A stretch of DNA of 64,000 nucleotides from Haemonchus contortus (GCA_000469685.2 LS997567.1:30181299-30245298), one strand, 5' to 3'; positions 11,707 to 24,032 are shown, numbered from the stretch's first letter. Program-made: numbers and translations. Notes: generated by a model from the sequence alone, not told the origin.

Positions 11707-12984
11707 TAATTTAAATAAATTTCCGAATGATATCAATAACCATAATAGATCGAAATGTGCTGAGGCTATAAAGGCAAACGCTCGTCAGAACTCGAGGGAG
11801 GTTGGTTGACACTGGAAATTCCAGCTAAAGGCGATTTTCTTTCAGAAAAAAATGGTGAAAAAAGAGTGTAAGCAAATAGTTATAAAGCCAGAAGCAAGAA
11901 TCCAGCTCATTTAACGAGTATGAAACACTCATTTCACAAGTTCGTCGCCCTGGGTTGTCAATTTGGATGGGTTGCAGTTGATGGGGCCTCTCTTATGACA
12001 GCTCCATCAGTAAGTCATTTTCCCTCGTAGGGATTGAGCCAAATATGCTGCTGATGTCTGCTGACAGGGAGACGGGCAGTGAGAACGGTTTTGAGTAGTC
12101 GATCGCGCACGCGGCTGTCGCGGACCAATTACCTGGTTATTACAGTTTTAGCGTTCTTTATACAGCTCAATCGCTATGCGATTATTACTTTTGGCATGAT
12201 CCTTCTGTTGGTTCTTTTGTTCCTGTATTTCTTTCTTACTGCTGCATTCTGCTACATTCCTTCCTGCCGCGACGCGACAAGGTCGTTCCCACTGCACCAC
12301 ACTCCACCCACTAACGTGCATTTTCCTCCTCTGCCGAGCTGACATGTGCTCTGTTAGTCTTGTCCTATGCCCACCTCATCCCACAGTAGTCCCGACTTCT
12401 GCGGGTGCTTCTTCAATTAATATCGAATTTCCATACAAACAAACAGGCAGTCAGACGCGCATTATATACAGTAAGGACATGTGCCATAGCCTTACATTGC
12501 AGGTTAGGAAGCCTAGTGGTCTGTTGTCTAGAATGGCCGTCGTGCCACTTTGGTTGATCGTCTCTGCTCTTGGTTACAATCCTATAGATCATCATCTCAG
12601 ATTCCCCAACTTATCTTTCAGGCATCACCGATTCGCAACAGGTGCTATCATGGAACGAAAAATGAAGGCACATGCAGATGCAGAAGGAGAGGAGAGCGGC
12701 TTCACTATTAACCCATTGACGACAGCGCGCGTTTCGGATGCGTCAAGATGTCTCACGAGGTGCACTGTTTGGAAGCCAAAGCTGAGAGACAACATCAAAA
12801 GTGTATTATGTTGGTGAATGAAAAGAGTAGTCGACAGGGTGGTGCTCTGCTTGTCTGCTCCCTCTTAGCGATATAGAAACAGCTTTGATGCACATGTAAA
12901 GCCAAGACAAGAAATTGCCACCTAGAGGCATAGAAGGCTGTAGGAAAGGGAGAACTGGGGGTAGCAAGAAATTTTGCTTGCTAA
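11707..12984. other. No supported gene; a relic of the 103-bp repeat
   Basis: 12068-12117 resembles the inner half of the 103-bp TIR. An ATG-started ORF of 157 codons lies at 12344-12817, but it shows no domain, signal peptide or clear exon borders. I treat it as chance. Confidence 0.35.
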
Positions 12985-12994
12985 TAGTGAAACC

Positions 12995-13301
12995 GGGCGG
13001 AGGTGGTGTAGTGGCAAGTGGCGCATTGTATCACACGCACGGTCAGGGGTTCGAATCCCGGATCGATGCCCGCCTAGGCCAACCAAGCCTTCCATCCCTC
13101 CGGGGTCGGTGAATTGGTACCAGACTCGTCTGGGAGGATAAAAAGCACTGACTTGTACATCGGCTGGCCACCGCAGGTCATTGTATAGGCCACATACGCA
13201 CTCATTACGCCACTACGATTCTGAATGGAAGTCGAGTGCGGGGGCGCATCCCTCAGACGGGATTGATTAACGCCAAAAACTTTATCCTTTATCCTCTTTA
13301 T
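12995..13301 (+). mobile_element. tRNA-derived SINE, copy 2 (best preserved)
   Basis: A 307-bp element flanked by the 10-bp duplication TAGTGAAACC (12985-12994 and 13302-13311). It has an A-box-like GGTGTAGTGGCAAGTGG near 13006 and a perfect B box GGTTCGAATCC at 13048-13058, so it carries an internal RNA polymerase III promoter. A unique body follows, ending in TTTATCC-type repeats. The reverse transcriptase would come from a LINE in trans; RTE elements are the obvious local candidates, which is inference. Confidence 0.92.
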
Positions 13302-15540
13302 TAGTGAAACCTGGAATATGGTAATTTCCGCTGCCTCGCTAAGACAAGTGCAGACAAGTCGTGCGCCACATAGTCGCCTGGCCAATTGCAAATTCTCATA
13401 ACGTCAACGACAAGGAGCATCTCGAAAGCTACACCTATAAAATGGCTGGAGTTGTAAACGCTCGGAAGCTGTACAAAGATGTGGTGAAGAATATCAGGAT
13501 TAATGGCTAAAATCTCTGCTAAATGTTGATTATGGCTACACTGCGAGTCATCATTGTCACTCCATGCGACATGTGTTGGAGGAGATACCTAGAGGTCTAA
13601 AAGGAATCAACAGGATGAGGAGTGTAGAGTGTTACGCAGCAATGTTCAAAGAGCAAGGATTTGCTGTTGCATCGAAAAAGACAAGAAGGGTCAACACACG
13701 TTGCAGTACGTTCAGGAAATTATTTTGGATTGATTGTTCCGGTAAAAAACACAAGTCTTGTCGCGTAGAAACGTAATCTCTTGAAGTTGTTGTGCCTTGT
13801 TACCAATTACTCATGATTTATTCTATGATTTGTTTATGTTTTTGTCCTGAAAAAGAAGTCAAAGTTCAGTTTCAGGCGAGGCTTTTACAAGGTTTGGAAA
13901 ATCTTCGCTGAAATAAACCAATTTGCTCCGATCATGGACCACGTTGTTTGTAGAAGTCTTAATGTTTTGTCTATTGAATAAAAACAGGAAAATTGTAAAA
14001 AGTTGTGGTCTTGCAAAAAAGGAGTGGTGACAAAACCTTGACGCGCATGCGCGTCACTCGGTCCCTCGCGGTCTGCAAGGCTTGATGCGCATGTGCGTCT
14101 AGGTGTCGTCAGTGGGTTAAAGAGGTGGGGTAACCACTGTTAACGAATCTCGAAATCAGGTTCACTTGATGCAAATCAGGTGGAGGGGCATATAATGCAG
14201 AAAATGGCAATAGAGCCCGACATCACAACTGATGGCTTCTACTGTTGAGAGATCTAGAGAAAAAATCCGAACTGGAACAAGAGTTTTTCTTTGCCGTGAC
14301 TCCACCGTTCAGTTATTGACCTTCCCGCCTCCTGCAATTCCGGTGAAGACAAGCTATGAGTTCATTATAAAACAGTGTGCTAAACAGAGGTTTCCAAAAG
14401 TACTAAAGAAAATGGCAGACCCAAGCGCAAAGCGCAAGCATTAATTATAAGTCCATCATAGTCGGGAAAACATCGGGATCCTCTCCCATTGCAACGAAAT
14501 GGAATTTCTCTCAGCATCAAGCGATCTCTTCACAAAATGCAGAATGAGTTAGCGGTGCTGAGGATGTACTTACCATTCTGTGTCGATGTCTACGTCGGAA
14601 CTGCCGCCTTGACTCTTCCACGGCGTGCTGTTAAATACATGCCATCGTATCTGTTATGGCAAACCTAAATGTTTACGCGTGTTAAATGTAATAATGGACT
14701 TTGCGGTAGGCCAGGTGGTACATTCGAATGGTCCACCTTTCCACGTTTCGCAACTCAACAAACAAAAGCCCATTATCATGTCTAGCGTAATGGTTCCTTT
14801 AGGTTAACCGCTGAAGACGAAACACGTATCCCAGTTCTTGCTACTATGTAGGTGCGCTTTTGCAAAGTTTCGCAAGCTTCACAGAATCTTATCGACATCG
14901 ATTTAAACCCAGCTTTATCCTGTTTTCCTTCTTCTAGCAGAATTTCGTAATTATTAATTATTTAATATAAGAAAGAAGTTAACAAACGTTCAAGTGCTCT
15001 GCTCTTATTGTGTTTGTATGCTCAGGTGTTGGCCCACTCGAGTTATTTATGGGCGAATCATTTTGTTTGAAGTGACCACGAAAGGAGAAGTTCCTGTAGG
15101 TGTTCCAATGAAAATATGAGACTTTGCGCCGCAGCAATGCGTGTTATATATGTGACTTATTAATGGGCATCATAGCGTGCTTCAGCTGCCTCCGAATTTG
15201 AGCAGAATTGAACGCTGGCAGGAATGCTCCTGAGAGCACGATTATTTCTATTATAGCCGAATGTTTGATCTAAGAGTTTGCCGATTTTTCGGGACGGGAA
15301 AGGAGGAGAACGTCGATAAGGGTTTCACAAATGCATCAATACCACTGTCTTGCAACGTTGCAAATCGGCGATCGAGCTAAGTATTTTCCCGAATGGCAAC
15401 GACTGAGCCTACTGCTTTAAATTTTGGACTATTTGGACTACTAGCCAAAGGAGATTGTTGAAACCCGAGGAAAACGGAGTGAAAGAGGAAATTCTTTCAT
15501 GTAAGTGAGAGCGTTAAAGGAAATTCTGCAGCTAAACCAG
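13302..15540. other. No supported gene
   Basis: Short ORFs only. 14040-14055 is a perfect 16-bp palindrome (GACGCGCATGCGCGTC), near a second GATGCGCATGTGCGTC. The nearby minus-strand words TTAACCCACTGACGAC resemble TTAACCCATTGACGAC at 12710, which suggests a small dispersed repeat. Confidence 0.4.
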
Positions 15541-15559
15541 AGAGGGTGGGGCGGGGGGC

Positions 15560-15584
15560 GGGGGGGGGGGGGGGGGGGGGGGGG
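15560..15584 (+). repeat. Poly-G tract (25 uninterrupted G)
   Basis: It lies within a longer G-rich stretch starting at 15544. Long G tracts are G-quadruplex candidates and are unstable in nematodes lacking the FANCJ-type helicase DOG-1 (established for C. elegans). The exact length may be an assembly estimate. Confidence 0.9.
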
Positions 15585-17830
15585 AATAGGGGGATGGTTG
15601 CGGTGGCGTGGGGTAAGAATGATCAAAGATGTTGCAAAGCATATTTGGCGTCGATAATGACAACACACTATCAATCTTTCCAATTTTATGTATTTGCAAG
15701 TACGGCATGTGCAGTCTGATGTGTATAACTTAAAGCACCTTCAATGATGGAAATTATTAGATGTAAGTATCCGTATTTGTACGCGCTGTACTCAAGTCAA
15801 TTCTTTGATATCACACTGTTTGATCTATTATCGCTATGTATAATTGTGTTCCACCAATGAACATCTATTCATAGTGATTGGAAGAAGTGGAAAGTAAGTG
15901 TGATCAAGTGGAAGGTGAATGTGATAAATTGTTGTGCAGGGCAAGACCTAACACAATCGTTCGTTCAAAAAAGGAATGAGGTCCCCGGACAGTGCATAAT
16001 GTGATTCTTGTAATGCTCTAAAACATAATAGATGGTTGCAAGCAGTTGTGGGTTGTTCATGTATTGCAGCTTCTCTTCCACGGCCTTTTTTTCTTCCTGT
16101 GAGGCATTCCTTGCTCGCGATACCGTAACTACGTTCACATTGATCACAACAAATATTTGTTTCGGCATGTCACTAGCTAACATAATTTCTCAAATCAGCT
16201 ATGTAGTAAAATATTCATATGCGTAGAGCAGGGTGCGTTGTGAAATAAGAGAAATCAAGAGGCGAAGATATCGCAGAGTCAGCGAGGGAAGGGTGGATTA
16301 GTACCGCCCCCCCCCCCTTCCTCCCCAAAGGTATACTACGGTATCGCTGCAGCCATCTGCGTTGCATTGCATAGATGCTTTGCAAGGTACACACCTTTAT
16401 GATACACCTAGTTATAATAGGACACTGCTTCTCTCTACAGAGTGGGAGGATTGCTATATTATCCCGGGCTGGCATGAATGTATATTTTGTTAATATATCA
16501 TTAGAAAACCTATATTTGTTCAATTCTGGACCTTTCTGGCATTTTTAGCATGAGCTCTACACAGCAATTCGTATGGTATATCATACTACCTCTTTCATTC
16601 TCTCTTCATTTTTTTAACAACATAATGAGTAATGGCTCACCAACGGTTGTGGCTTTGTCGAGCCTCGTACACTGAATACAAAAATTGTTCAGTGTTGAGT
16701 TTGACCTATGAGTTCCGAGTTCGCACGCTTGCCTTTGCCATCCTATCCACATTTTTGTCCTATCATCTCTTGATCATTTATCTGACTAACAAGTCTAGTT
16801 GCTTACTTGTCAGTCCTTCCAATTTTCCTTTTTTGTTGTACCCACTAATCGATCTTTGTGTTGTACCATATGGTAAATCAGCTTTTCAATTATCAGCGAC
16901 CTCACAGTGGTCTATATATCATCTCATAATAATAACAGAATGTTGGAAAGGTCGAAGATGGATGCAAAAGTGTTTTGCGAGTGCTCACAGAAATGACCTC
17001 TAGTATAACTGTTCAGGTATTGTGGATGGCCGGTAAAAAAGGTAGCACGCGTTTTTTTATTGATTCAATTCTACGAGAAGACGAGAACGCTAACGATACA
17101 CTTTTTCGCAAAAATTGGTAGGTCGTATTTTCTAGAGTTACCTTTACTGTACCTACGTTGAATACTTACCTTACCTTACTTACCTTAAATATCCTGTTGT
17201 TTCAGCCTCATCGAATCTCGGGCTGTTTCGTGCTCTGATGCTTTCAAAAATCTTTCAGCACGTGAACTGTGTCGCAGTCATAGTACTCCCTTATTGCAAT
17301 CCTCTGGCAAAATATTTTTCACTTCCTCCAAGTTCGAAAGAGGACCCACACGTTCAATTATTAACCAACAGGCCGTGGCCATGCAAATAGTAGCAGGCAT
17401 ACTGTAGCAAAATAAATGAGGACCACCTCTTTAACTATTTTAAGCGGTGCATCACCTTTCGTTTTTGATAATTCTAATTGGCGTTTGAGGAGAAGTATTA
17501 CAAATGCCATTGTCCCTGGATTTCGTTTGGGCTAAAGATGATTAGATATAAAAACACTGAATTCCATAAAGGGCTTCTTAGAAACTAAGCCTCCAACGAG
17601 TCCAAGTTCTCCTACTGCTGTGATGAAATTAGAGAACTCAGATACGTTACCCATTGGCGACCGCGCTTTTATATTGTCCTTACATTAAGCTTTTTTTCTC
17701 TCATATCTGTAGTTAGAGATGAATAATTCCTGGACCGCAATGCTTCAAAATCCTCCAGAAGGCTGTGAGCTCAGCTGATAGATGAAAACATGAAAAAATC
17801 ATAGGAACATCTGATGAATAATATAAATAC
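15585..17830. other. No supported gene
   Basis: It contains an 11-C run at 16307-16317 and a short CTTAC-type microsatellite at 17160-17195. An ATG-started ORF of 123 codons at 16632-17003 has hydrophobic stretches but no recognisable family or consistent splice sites. Confidence 0.35.
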
Positions 17831-17835
17831 CTCAG

Positions 17836-17965
17836 CGAGCCAAAAACGGGCGTCCTGGCCTCGGAACGCATGGTCGCCAACATTTTAAACGAGTATTCAA
17901 GCCTTGATGCCTACATTGAAAATGTGACTTCCGTCATGCAGCATTTCTTGCTCATAATCATTTAG
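17836..17965 (+). CDS. Possible orphan coding exon, unrecognised
   Basis: After ATACCTCAG (a usable acceptor ending at 17835) a 43-codon frame runs to TAG at 17963-17965. Its composition is balanced and protein-like (GVLASERMVANILNEYSS). It lies upstream of, and on the same strand as, the zinc-finger exons but ends in a stop, so it would have to belong to another transcript or a different splice form. It could equally be chance or a relic. Confidence 0.2.
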
Positions 17966-18535
17966 TGCAGCTTAATGAAAACAAATGAATAATGCTTTCC
18001 GAGTCTAGGTTGGGCAACATTGTTGGTGTGTGGTTTATAACACATTGGTTAATAGAAAATCCGAAAAATAGAAGAAAGATTGAACCTAACTTGATAAGAA
18101 CCAGATGCCATATAATTAAACAATCTTCAGCTTCTTTCCGGCCAAGTTTACCATTGTGCCAAAAAACATTTCAACGACAAAGAGTGAAAGAGATTCGAAA
18201 CGAGACATCCTAAGCAGTCTCATTCCTCACACAGCGAATAACAAGGTGGAGGAATGCGCGTGCACGAATTCATCTCTTCCATCACACTACTCATTACAAA
18301 TGGTATTACTATAGTAAATTGAGTACTAGTGAATTCAGGGCAATGTGTAAGAATTTAGAAAGCGTTTCTCGTTGCTCCTTTTTATTACTTTTCCAAACTA
18401 CAACTGTTGCAACAAGCGATGCGTAGTAAAATGTATTCGTTCGTGCGAGCCCAAGTCAACGCGCTTCGTTTTTCCGATAGAGGTGGGTTTCGAGAATCAA
18501 TTATTTTCGAGTCTTGGAAAGCTGCGGCCTTTCAG

Positions 18536-21500
18536 GTATCATTTCATGCTATCACGTGCCAGTTTTTCGATCAACAAGACCACTTGATAGAGGAAATCCT
18601 AAGAGACACCGATGTGATGTGTGCTATAAAACGTTTAGTAGAAGCAACACCTTAATCACGCATAAGGTGAGGATGATGGAGAGCTTATTCGATGGAGCAT
18701 ATAAGTGTACTTTCATCTACGAAAGCACATTGAGGTGGTTCTGGTTGTTTTATACTTAGGCACCACAGTACAACTTTCATGCTGCTTAATACTCATGAGG
18801 GAGCTGCTCAAACAACAATAATACGACTATTTTTCGGCAATTACCTGTATAATGTGCTCTCAGTATAGACGAACAGTACTTCCTCCATCAGATTCAGAAC
18901 AGAATCAGATGGAAGTTTCGGCTGAATCTTTATTTTGTTAAGACTAGTTAAGATTAGATTGTATTGGATTTGACGGGAAATTTTGTTTCAATTAACAACT
19001 CGGCGACGGGTTCCCGGCTGTCAATGAGTCATTTATATCCAGCGGTTATCAAATCTGGGGCAATTAGATACCAATAGACATTACAGAGAAGCGACAGTTA
19101 TGCAAGCACAAACTTGATTGCTGCCAAATGATTGCGTTGTCTCTAGCGTAAAGCAGAAATCCCAAAAGCTACTGGATTTGCGAGCCACATGAACCTTCAT
19201 CATATGGAGCCATACACACATTGTGAAAGTATCAAGATCACGAAAGCGTATGCGATTACAATTATGAAATAACAAAAAGCATTTTTTGTGCCTGTATCAC
19301 AAGACGTCCCGTTGATCATCGATTTCCTCGAGCGGGCGCCGGTAACGTCTAGATTCGTGCGTGTCGCGAGCCAGTGAAGCCCAGTGGATCGTACTAGTTC
19401 GAGGGACGCAGGGCGGAACGTTCCTCTCTTTCAGAGCTTCCGTGAAGAAGTCTGACCATCTCAATGGCGGCCGTCCTGGAGTTTGTTTGATGTACCGAGG
19501 GATCCAGACTGTAACCGCCCTCGTCCAACAGTCATCACTATATCGCATGACGTGCCTGGCCTATCTGATTTAATAGTTCTTGGATACTCTTCTGCATCCC
19601 TGATCTTCATTCGTCGGCGGAGCTCGGAACCCTAGAGTTCCTTCTACGCTTGCGTGTACAGGGAAAATTTGAGCATCCTCTTTTTCACAGCTCGTTGAAT
19701 GACGCTAACTGCATGCTCATCCTGCTTATGTAGAGTTCAAGTCTCTAAGGCGTATTTCAAAGCAGGAAGGACCGCAGTGTCGAAGAGGTCAGCGCGGAGC
19801 CGTATGTTCTTTCCTTCTTCACTACTCCCTTCTAGATGTTTCTAGATGCTCACCACGCCGCGCGTTTCCTTCTGCGCAGCCCCGGCGCTAGGTCGTTCAT
19901 CATGTTGACTTCTCGACCTAGATATACATAGCTAGAGTATTCGGAGTATTCTTTCTGGTTTGCATGAAGGGAGCATCAGGTGCCAGTCCGTTTTTCATGA
20001 ACATCGTTCTCGTTAAGTTAAGTCTCAAGCCAATCTTTCCACAAGCATTGTCAAATTCGGTAAACATTCGTGTCACCTGCTCGATGTTCGGTGTCATGAG
20101 CACGATGTCGTCTGCAAAGTGGAGTTGATGTAGGTAGCGACCGTCGACCTCCACTCTCATGTCTTTAAATTTCACATGACGCATGGTGTACACGAAAGCG
20201 GCACTGAAAATTGGGCGAGATGGTACCGCCCCGCTGAAAATCTCTCTCCACGTTGATGATGACTTCTTCATAGTATGGCGAGATACTGTTCGTGAAGTTG
20301 TTGCAGAGCTCGCGAAGCGTTCTTATATCTTGAGTAGAAACACCTTGTTTGCCCAGGGACTCAATTACCGCTCCTGCCTCGACTGTATCAAAGGCTTTTC
20401 TCACGATGACCGTAAGACATAGAGGCATTTTGTGCTCTCGCGATACTCCAATGAGTCTCATAACGGTGTGGATGTGATCACTTGTACTGAACCCTCTCCG
20501 AAACCTGCCTGCTTGCATGGCTGTTCTTCATCTAACATTGCCAGTCCTGTTAAGAAGACTTGTGGGAAACGTTTTTAGATAACAAACAGCAAGCAAATAG
20601 GGCGATAATTGTCAATGTCGCCTGGATTTCCCTTCTTATAATACAGTCTTGCTAGTTTTCCATGGAGTGGGCACATTGTATTCCGATAGGTACCGCGAGA
20701 AAATCGGGGCCACGGTTTTGACAATGACAGGCGGAGGTCTCTTTGGATGATATGCTTCAATCCTGTCGAGGCAGAGTGCCATACCATTACTTATCGACGT
20801 GATGGCATGTCCAATTTTGGATGGGAGAGCTGAAGGGACGACGCATCCGTCTTGCCCAAGATGGTAGGTAGACAGGTAGACGTGACTGTCCAAGAGATCA
20901 GAGTGGGAGTCTTAGATGGCCTTTTCCGTCGCCCTTGACGCAGTAACTGTTCCGTCAGGACGATGTAGGGAAGCCATCTTGGTATTATAGTTGGCGAAGC
21001 CCTGTCGGCCTTTGCGAATGCTATTTCCGGTATCAACGGCCTCGTACATAACTGCTGCTCCTCTCTCTTTCAAACTTTCCGTTATAGATTCTCTGCATAG
21101 CTTCGCAAGTTCGGGTGCTTGTTGATGATAACCGGCAGCTCGCGCGATTCCACGCTGGCGTATCAGCCCGAGAGATTTTAAAGAGAGTCAATTCTCGGCT
21201 ACGTGTGGATTCTCTGCTTTCCTAGCCTTATCGTGAAGATGTTCGACGAGCCGATTGTATTCTTCATCGATGTTGGCAGTGTATTTTTCATCGATGTTAC
21301 CGGTAACAGAATCTTCCCATCCACTTGCAAGGGAAGCTAAATAGACCTAGTTGGTAAAGGTCTTGCGACATCGTTTTCCAAACAAACAACGGCGACGTCA
21401 GTCACGCAAAATTTCCGGTTGAATATGATTATAAAATGCTTCCAGCTCTTCTTCGTTGTAGTTTAATGATGATGCATAAACAATGAAGTTTGTCAGAGCT

Positions 21501-23131
21501 GAGGTTGAGCCAAATTTTTTTAATCGCAAACGTCTGGTTCGGGTTGTCAAACTTTCGTACGAATCGATTTTTATGGCCAAGTGCGTGTTGATGCCTACAC
21601 CACCAACGCTTCTGTTGTTGCATGTTCCAAGGTACAGTTATTATCCAGTCTCGAACACCGCGAACAGCGGGCGCCTCCCTACGTCTAGCATGTGCTATTG
21701 AAGTAATATATATATATATTTAATCATTTATAAACCATACAAGCCGACATCTGATGGTAAAAACGAAAGCATGTGACAGGGCGACAGGTTGCCTCTACTC
21801 TGGTAGGCAGATATTTTTCCGAGCAACTCCTTGTAACACAGTAATTTAGTCTAATGTACCGGGGCTTGCTGTGTGCAACTTAACGAGTGAAGAACGAACT
21901 AAATCGCGAATCTAGGCGAATAGAGGAAATCCGCTTATTCCGAGGCTTTTCGAAAGTAGTGGAAGGGGAGGTTTTACGAGATCACCATAACGGGAATGGC
22001 ATGTAAAAGGGTGTTTGGGCGAGATTCAAATTGCTCCCATTGCGCAAAGAGATGACTACATCAAAGTCATCTCTTTGCGCAATGCCAAGCCTGAATTGTT
22101 TGGAAATGCTTTTCACTGTCGCCACCGATTATGACAAGTTGTTTGAACTTCCTACATGGGAGTCTAAATAGTATAATAGTGCAGCCTCTACGGAGTCGCT
22201 GGAAGCACTATTGGAGTAGCATTCACATGATACAACCTCTGTCCCCTTATTATGTCCTTTTTAAGACGTTTTCCGACTCCGACCTTATAATGGCATGTAT
22301 GGTAAGGGTGAGCCCCAAATTCATACTATAAAAAAAATTCCAGAAACCATTTTTCTATCGTGAACGGTGCCTTTAAGCAAGAAGGTCGTCATCGCTCCAG
22401 TTCCTTGACAACTAGGAGCCACAGTTTCGAATGCGAAGCGGCCAGCCGGTCAATACGAAGCCTCGCATGGCTGGAAATTACCGGAATTTCGCATCAGAGT
22501 ACATGATGGAGTACTAAAACATTGCAATCCCGGTTTTTTCAGTTTCACATAAAAGTGGTGAAAGTGGACATGCTTACACTCGGCACGTTTCATCCTCAAC
22601 GTTTCACTAATATATCGCGTTGAGATGGTAGGCCAGCGGAGAGGGAGGGGGGGGGGGGAGGGGAAGGGGAAGGGGGATTCTGTTTCTGATTAGTTTTCTG
22701 TGCCACTTATTAATTATCACTAGAAGGCGAGCAGCTATTGAAGGATGGTAGCTCCGAAAATGAGAATATGAAAGGCGAGTGTTTCTTGTCATGTGGAAGC
22801 AGCAGAACGACTGTCTCTCTGTTCACAGTAGAGCGGAAGGTGACAAAATGTCAAGCATAAGACAAATATGACATTATTTTGTATTCAGCGTATACATACT
22901 GGAGAAAAGCCATTTAACTGTGACCACTGTGGCCGTGCCTTCCGTCAACCAGGAAATCTCACCCGACATCGCCTCACTCATACTACGGTAGGAAATTCAT
23001 TTTTTAGCAAAAAAATCGTATCCGTGAGCACTGTTTTTAAGGTCAAACCATATGTGTGCGTTCAGTGCGAGAAGGCTTTCAATCGAGCATCAAACCTTCA
23101 TACTCACATGAAGACTCATAAATTGAACTAA
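18536..23131 (+). CDS. C2H2 zinc-finger protein, last three exons
   Basis: Probable DNA-binding transcription factor; only its C-terminus is visible. Exon at about 18536-18666 (start uncertain, after TTTCAG; donor GTGAGG) encodes most of finger 1, [18 protein letters not shown]. Exon 22889-22987 (acceptor ATTCAG) begins RIHTGEKPF, supplying the second His of finger 1 and the classic linker, then finger 2, [17 protein letters not shown]. Exon 23042-23131 starts VKPYVC, holds finger 3 (CVQC...HMKTH), and stops at TAA 23129-23131. Each finger fits C-x2-C-x12-H-x3-H, and every junction is phase 0. The 4.2-kb intron holds an antisense RTE fragment. The second intron is 54 bp with no in-frame stop. 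I cannot name the orthologue. The finger set is GFI/FEZ-like in style but not diagnostic, and upstream exons were not found. Confidence 0.8.
19290..21690 (-). mobile_element. RTE-clade non-LTR retrotransposon, 5'-truncated and broken (lineage 1)
   Basis: Read on the - strand: apurinic-endonuclease remnants at about 21690-21320, including GDKNR-region words such as DSYESLTTR and a piece ending CVTDVAVV, so the middle of the endonuclease is deleted. Reverse transcriptase follows at about 20900-19920, with DNYRPICLL and the intact catalytic HFADDIVLM near 20107-20122. The C-terminal tail RTPGRPP-type...[11 protein letters not shown] is at about 19548-19300. A GTGATACAG word ends the element, as in the other copies here. 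Several frameshifts and stops make it non-coding. A small in-frame duplication ([14 protein letters not shown]) lies near 21270-21310. It lies antisense in the zinc-finger gene's intron. Confidence 0.9.
21960..22160. repeat. Dispersed repeat copy containing a perfect hairpin
   Basis: Related to about 6800-6960. Unlike that copy it contains a perfect 18-bp stem (22039-22056 with 22066-22083) around a 9-nt loop TACATCAAA. The loop and its flanks correspond to the conserved GACTACATCAA of the other copy. Confidence 0.65.
22631..22676 (+). repeat. G-rich polypurine tract
   Basis: A 12-G run at 22647-22658 followed by AGGGG/AAGGGG units. It is a G-quadruplex candidate inside the zinc-finger gene's long intron, about 210 bp before the second exon. 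Confidence 0.8.
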
Positions 23132-23380
23132 TCGTTCGATAAATTGTTAACGTCACGTTTCCTATAGAGTTGACGTGAGCATCCGTCATTTCGAGATTTC
23201 ACTAGAACACAACAATATTTTTGCAGGCTTTTATAATTACGCAACATGTTGGTGTTTTCCATAAAAATCCTATCTGTCTCTCTCTCTGTAACAAATCAGC
23301 AACTGATCAGTTTAAAGTAATCAGAATGAGTTGGAAGGTTTTAATATTGCAAACGTTTTTTAAGTAGTCTGGGATATCGT

Positions 23381-23520
23381 GTGGATATAAACAATTGACG
23401 TAAACGAAAACATGTGCTCAGTTTGATGAGTTTGAAAGAGCGATATGGTGCGAATATAAAGAATTGACATGAACGGAAATATGTGCCCACTTTGATGCAC
23501 TCGGAAGAGTTGATACAAAA
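23381..23520. repeat. Two-copy 70-bp tandem repeat
   Basis: Two diverged units sharing ATATAAA(C/G)AATTGAC, GAA(A)(C/A)ATGTGC and (A/C)GTTTGATG words, just downstream of the zinc-finger stop codon. The unit is in or near the likely 3' UTR/downstream region. Confidence 0.6.
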
Positions 23521-23739
23521 TATCACCTACAAGGAAGTGCTGGAAGTACAAGTGGAGGAAATAATCTGCACTTACATGCTGAAATGAGGGCAAACGGCTG
23601 TCTGCAATACATTGCAAACATTGGTCATTTGCTTTCAACTATCATCCATCTTTCATCCAACCCTTCAGCCTTGCATGACTTTGTGCCTGTCATTGTGTTT
23701 CCCAACCTGTTACATTTATTCAGTGTTACTATCAGCTCT

Positions 23740-24020
23740 GGGCGGAGGTGGTGTAGTGGCAAGTGGCGCACTATATCACACGCACGATCGATGCCCGCCT
23801 AGGCCAACCAAACCTTCCATCCCTCCGGGGTCGGTGAATTGGTACCAGACTCGTCTCGGAGGATAAAAGCGCTGACTTGTACATCGGCTTGCCACTGCAA
23901 GTCACTGTATGGGTCACATACGCACTCATTATGCCACTACGATTCTGAATGGAAGTCGAGTGCGGGGGCGCATCCCTCAGACGGGATTGATCAACGCTAA
24001 AAGCTTTACTCTAAACTCTA
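23740..24020 (+). mobile_element. tRNA-derived SINE, copy 3, B box deleted
   Basis: 281 bp, flanked by a perfect 12-bp target duplication ACTATCAGCTCT (23728-23739 and 24021-24032), which proves insertion of the unit as bounded. It is about 26 bp shorter than copy 2 because the B-box segment between CACGCACG and ATCGATGCCC is missing. The A box and the body are close to copy 2. Confidence 0.93.
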
Positions 24021-24032
24021 ACTATCAGCTCT

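Noticed and set aside
12344..12817. 157-codon + strand ORF
   Set aside because: No domain, low-complexity bias or splice pattern; length within what chance allows in 64 kb of six-frame reading.
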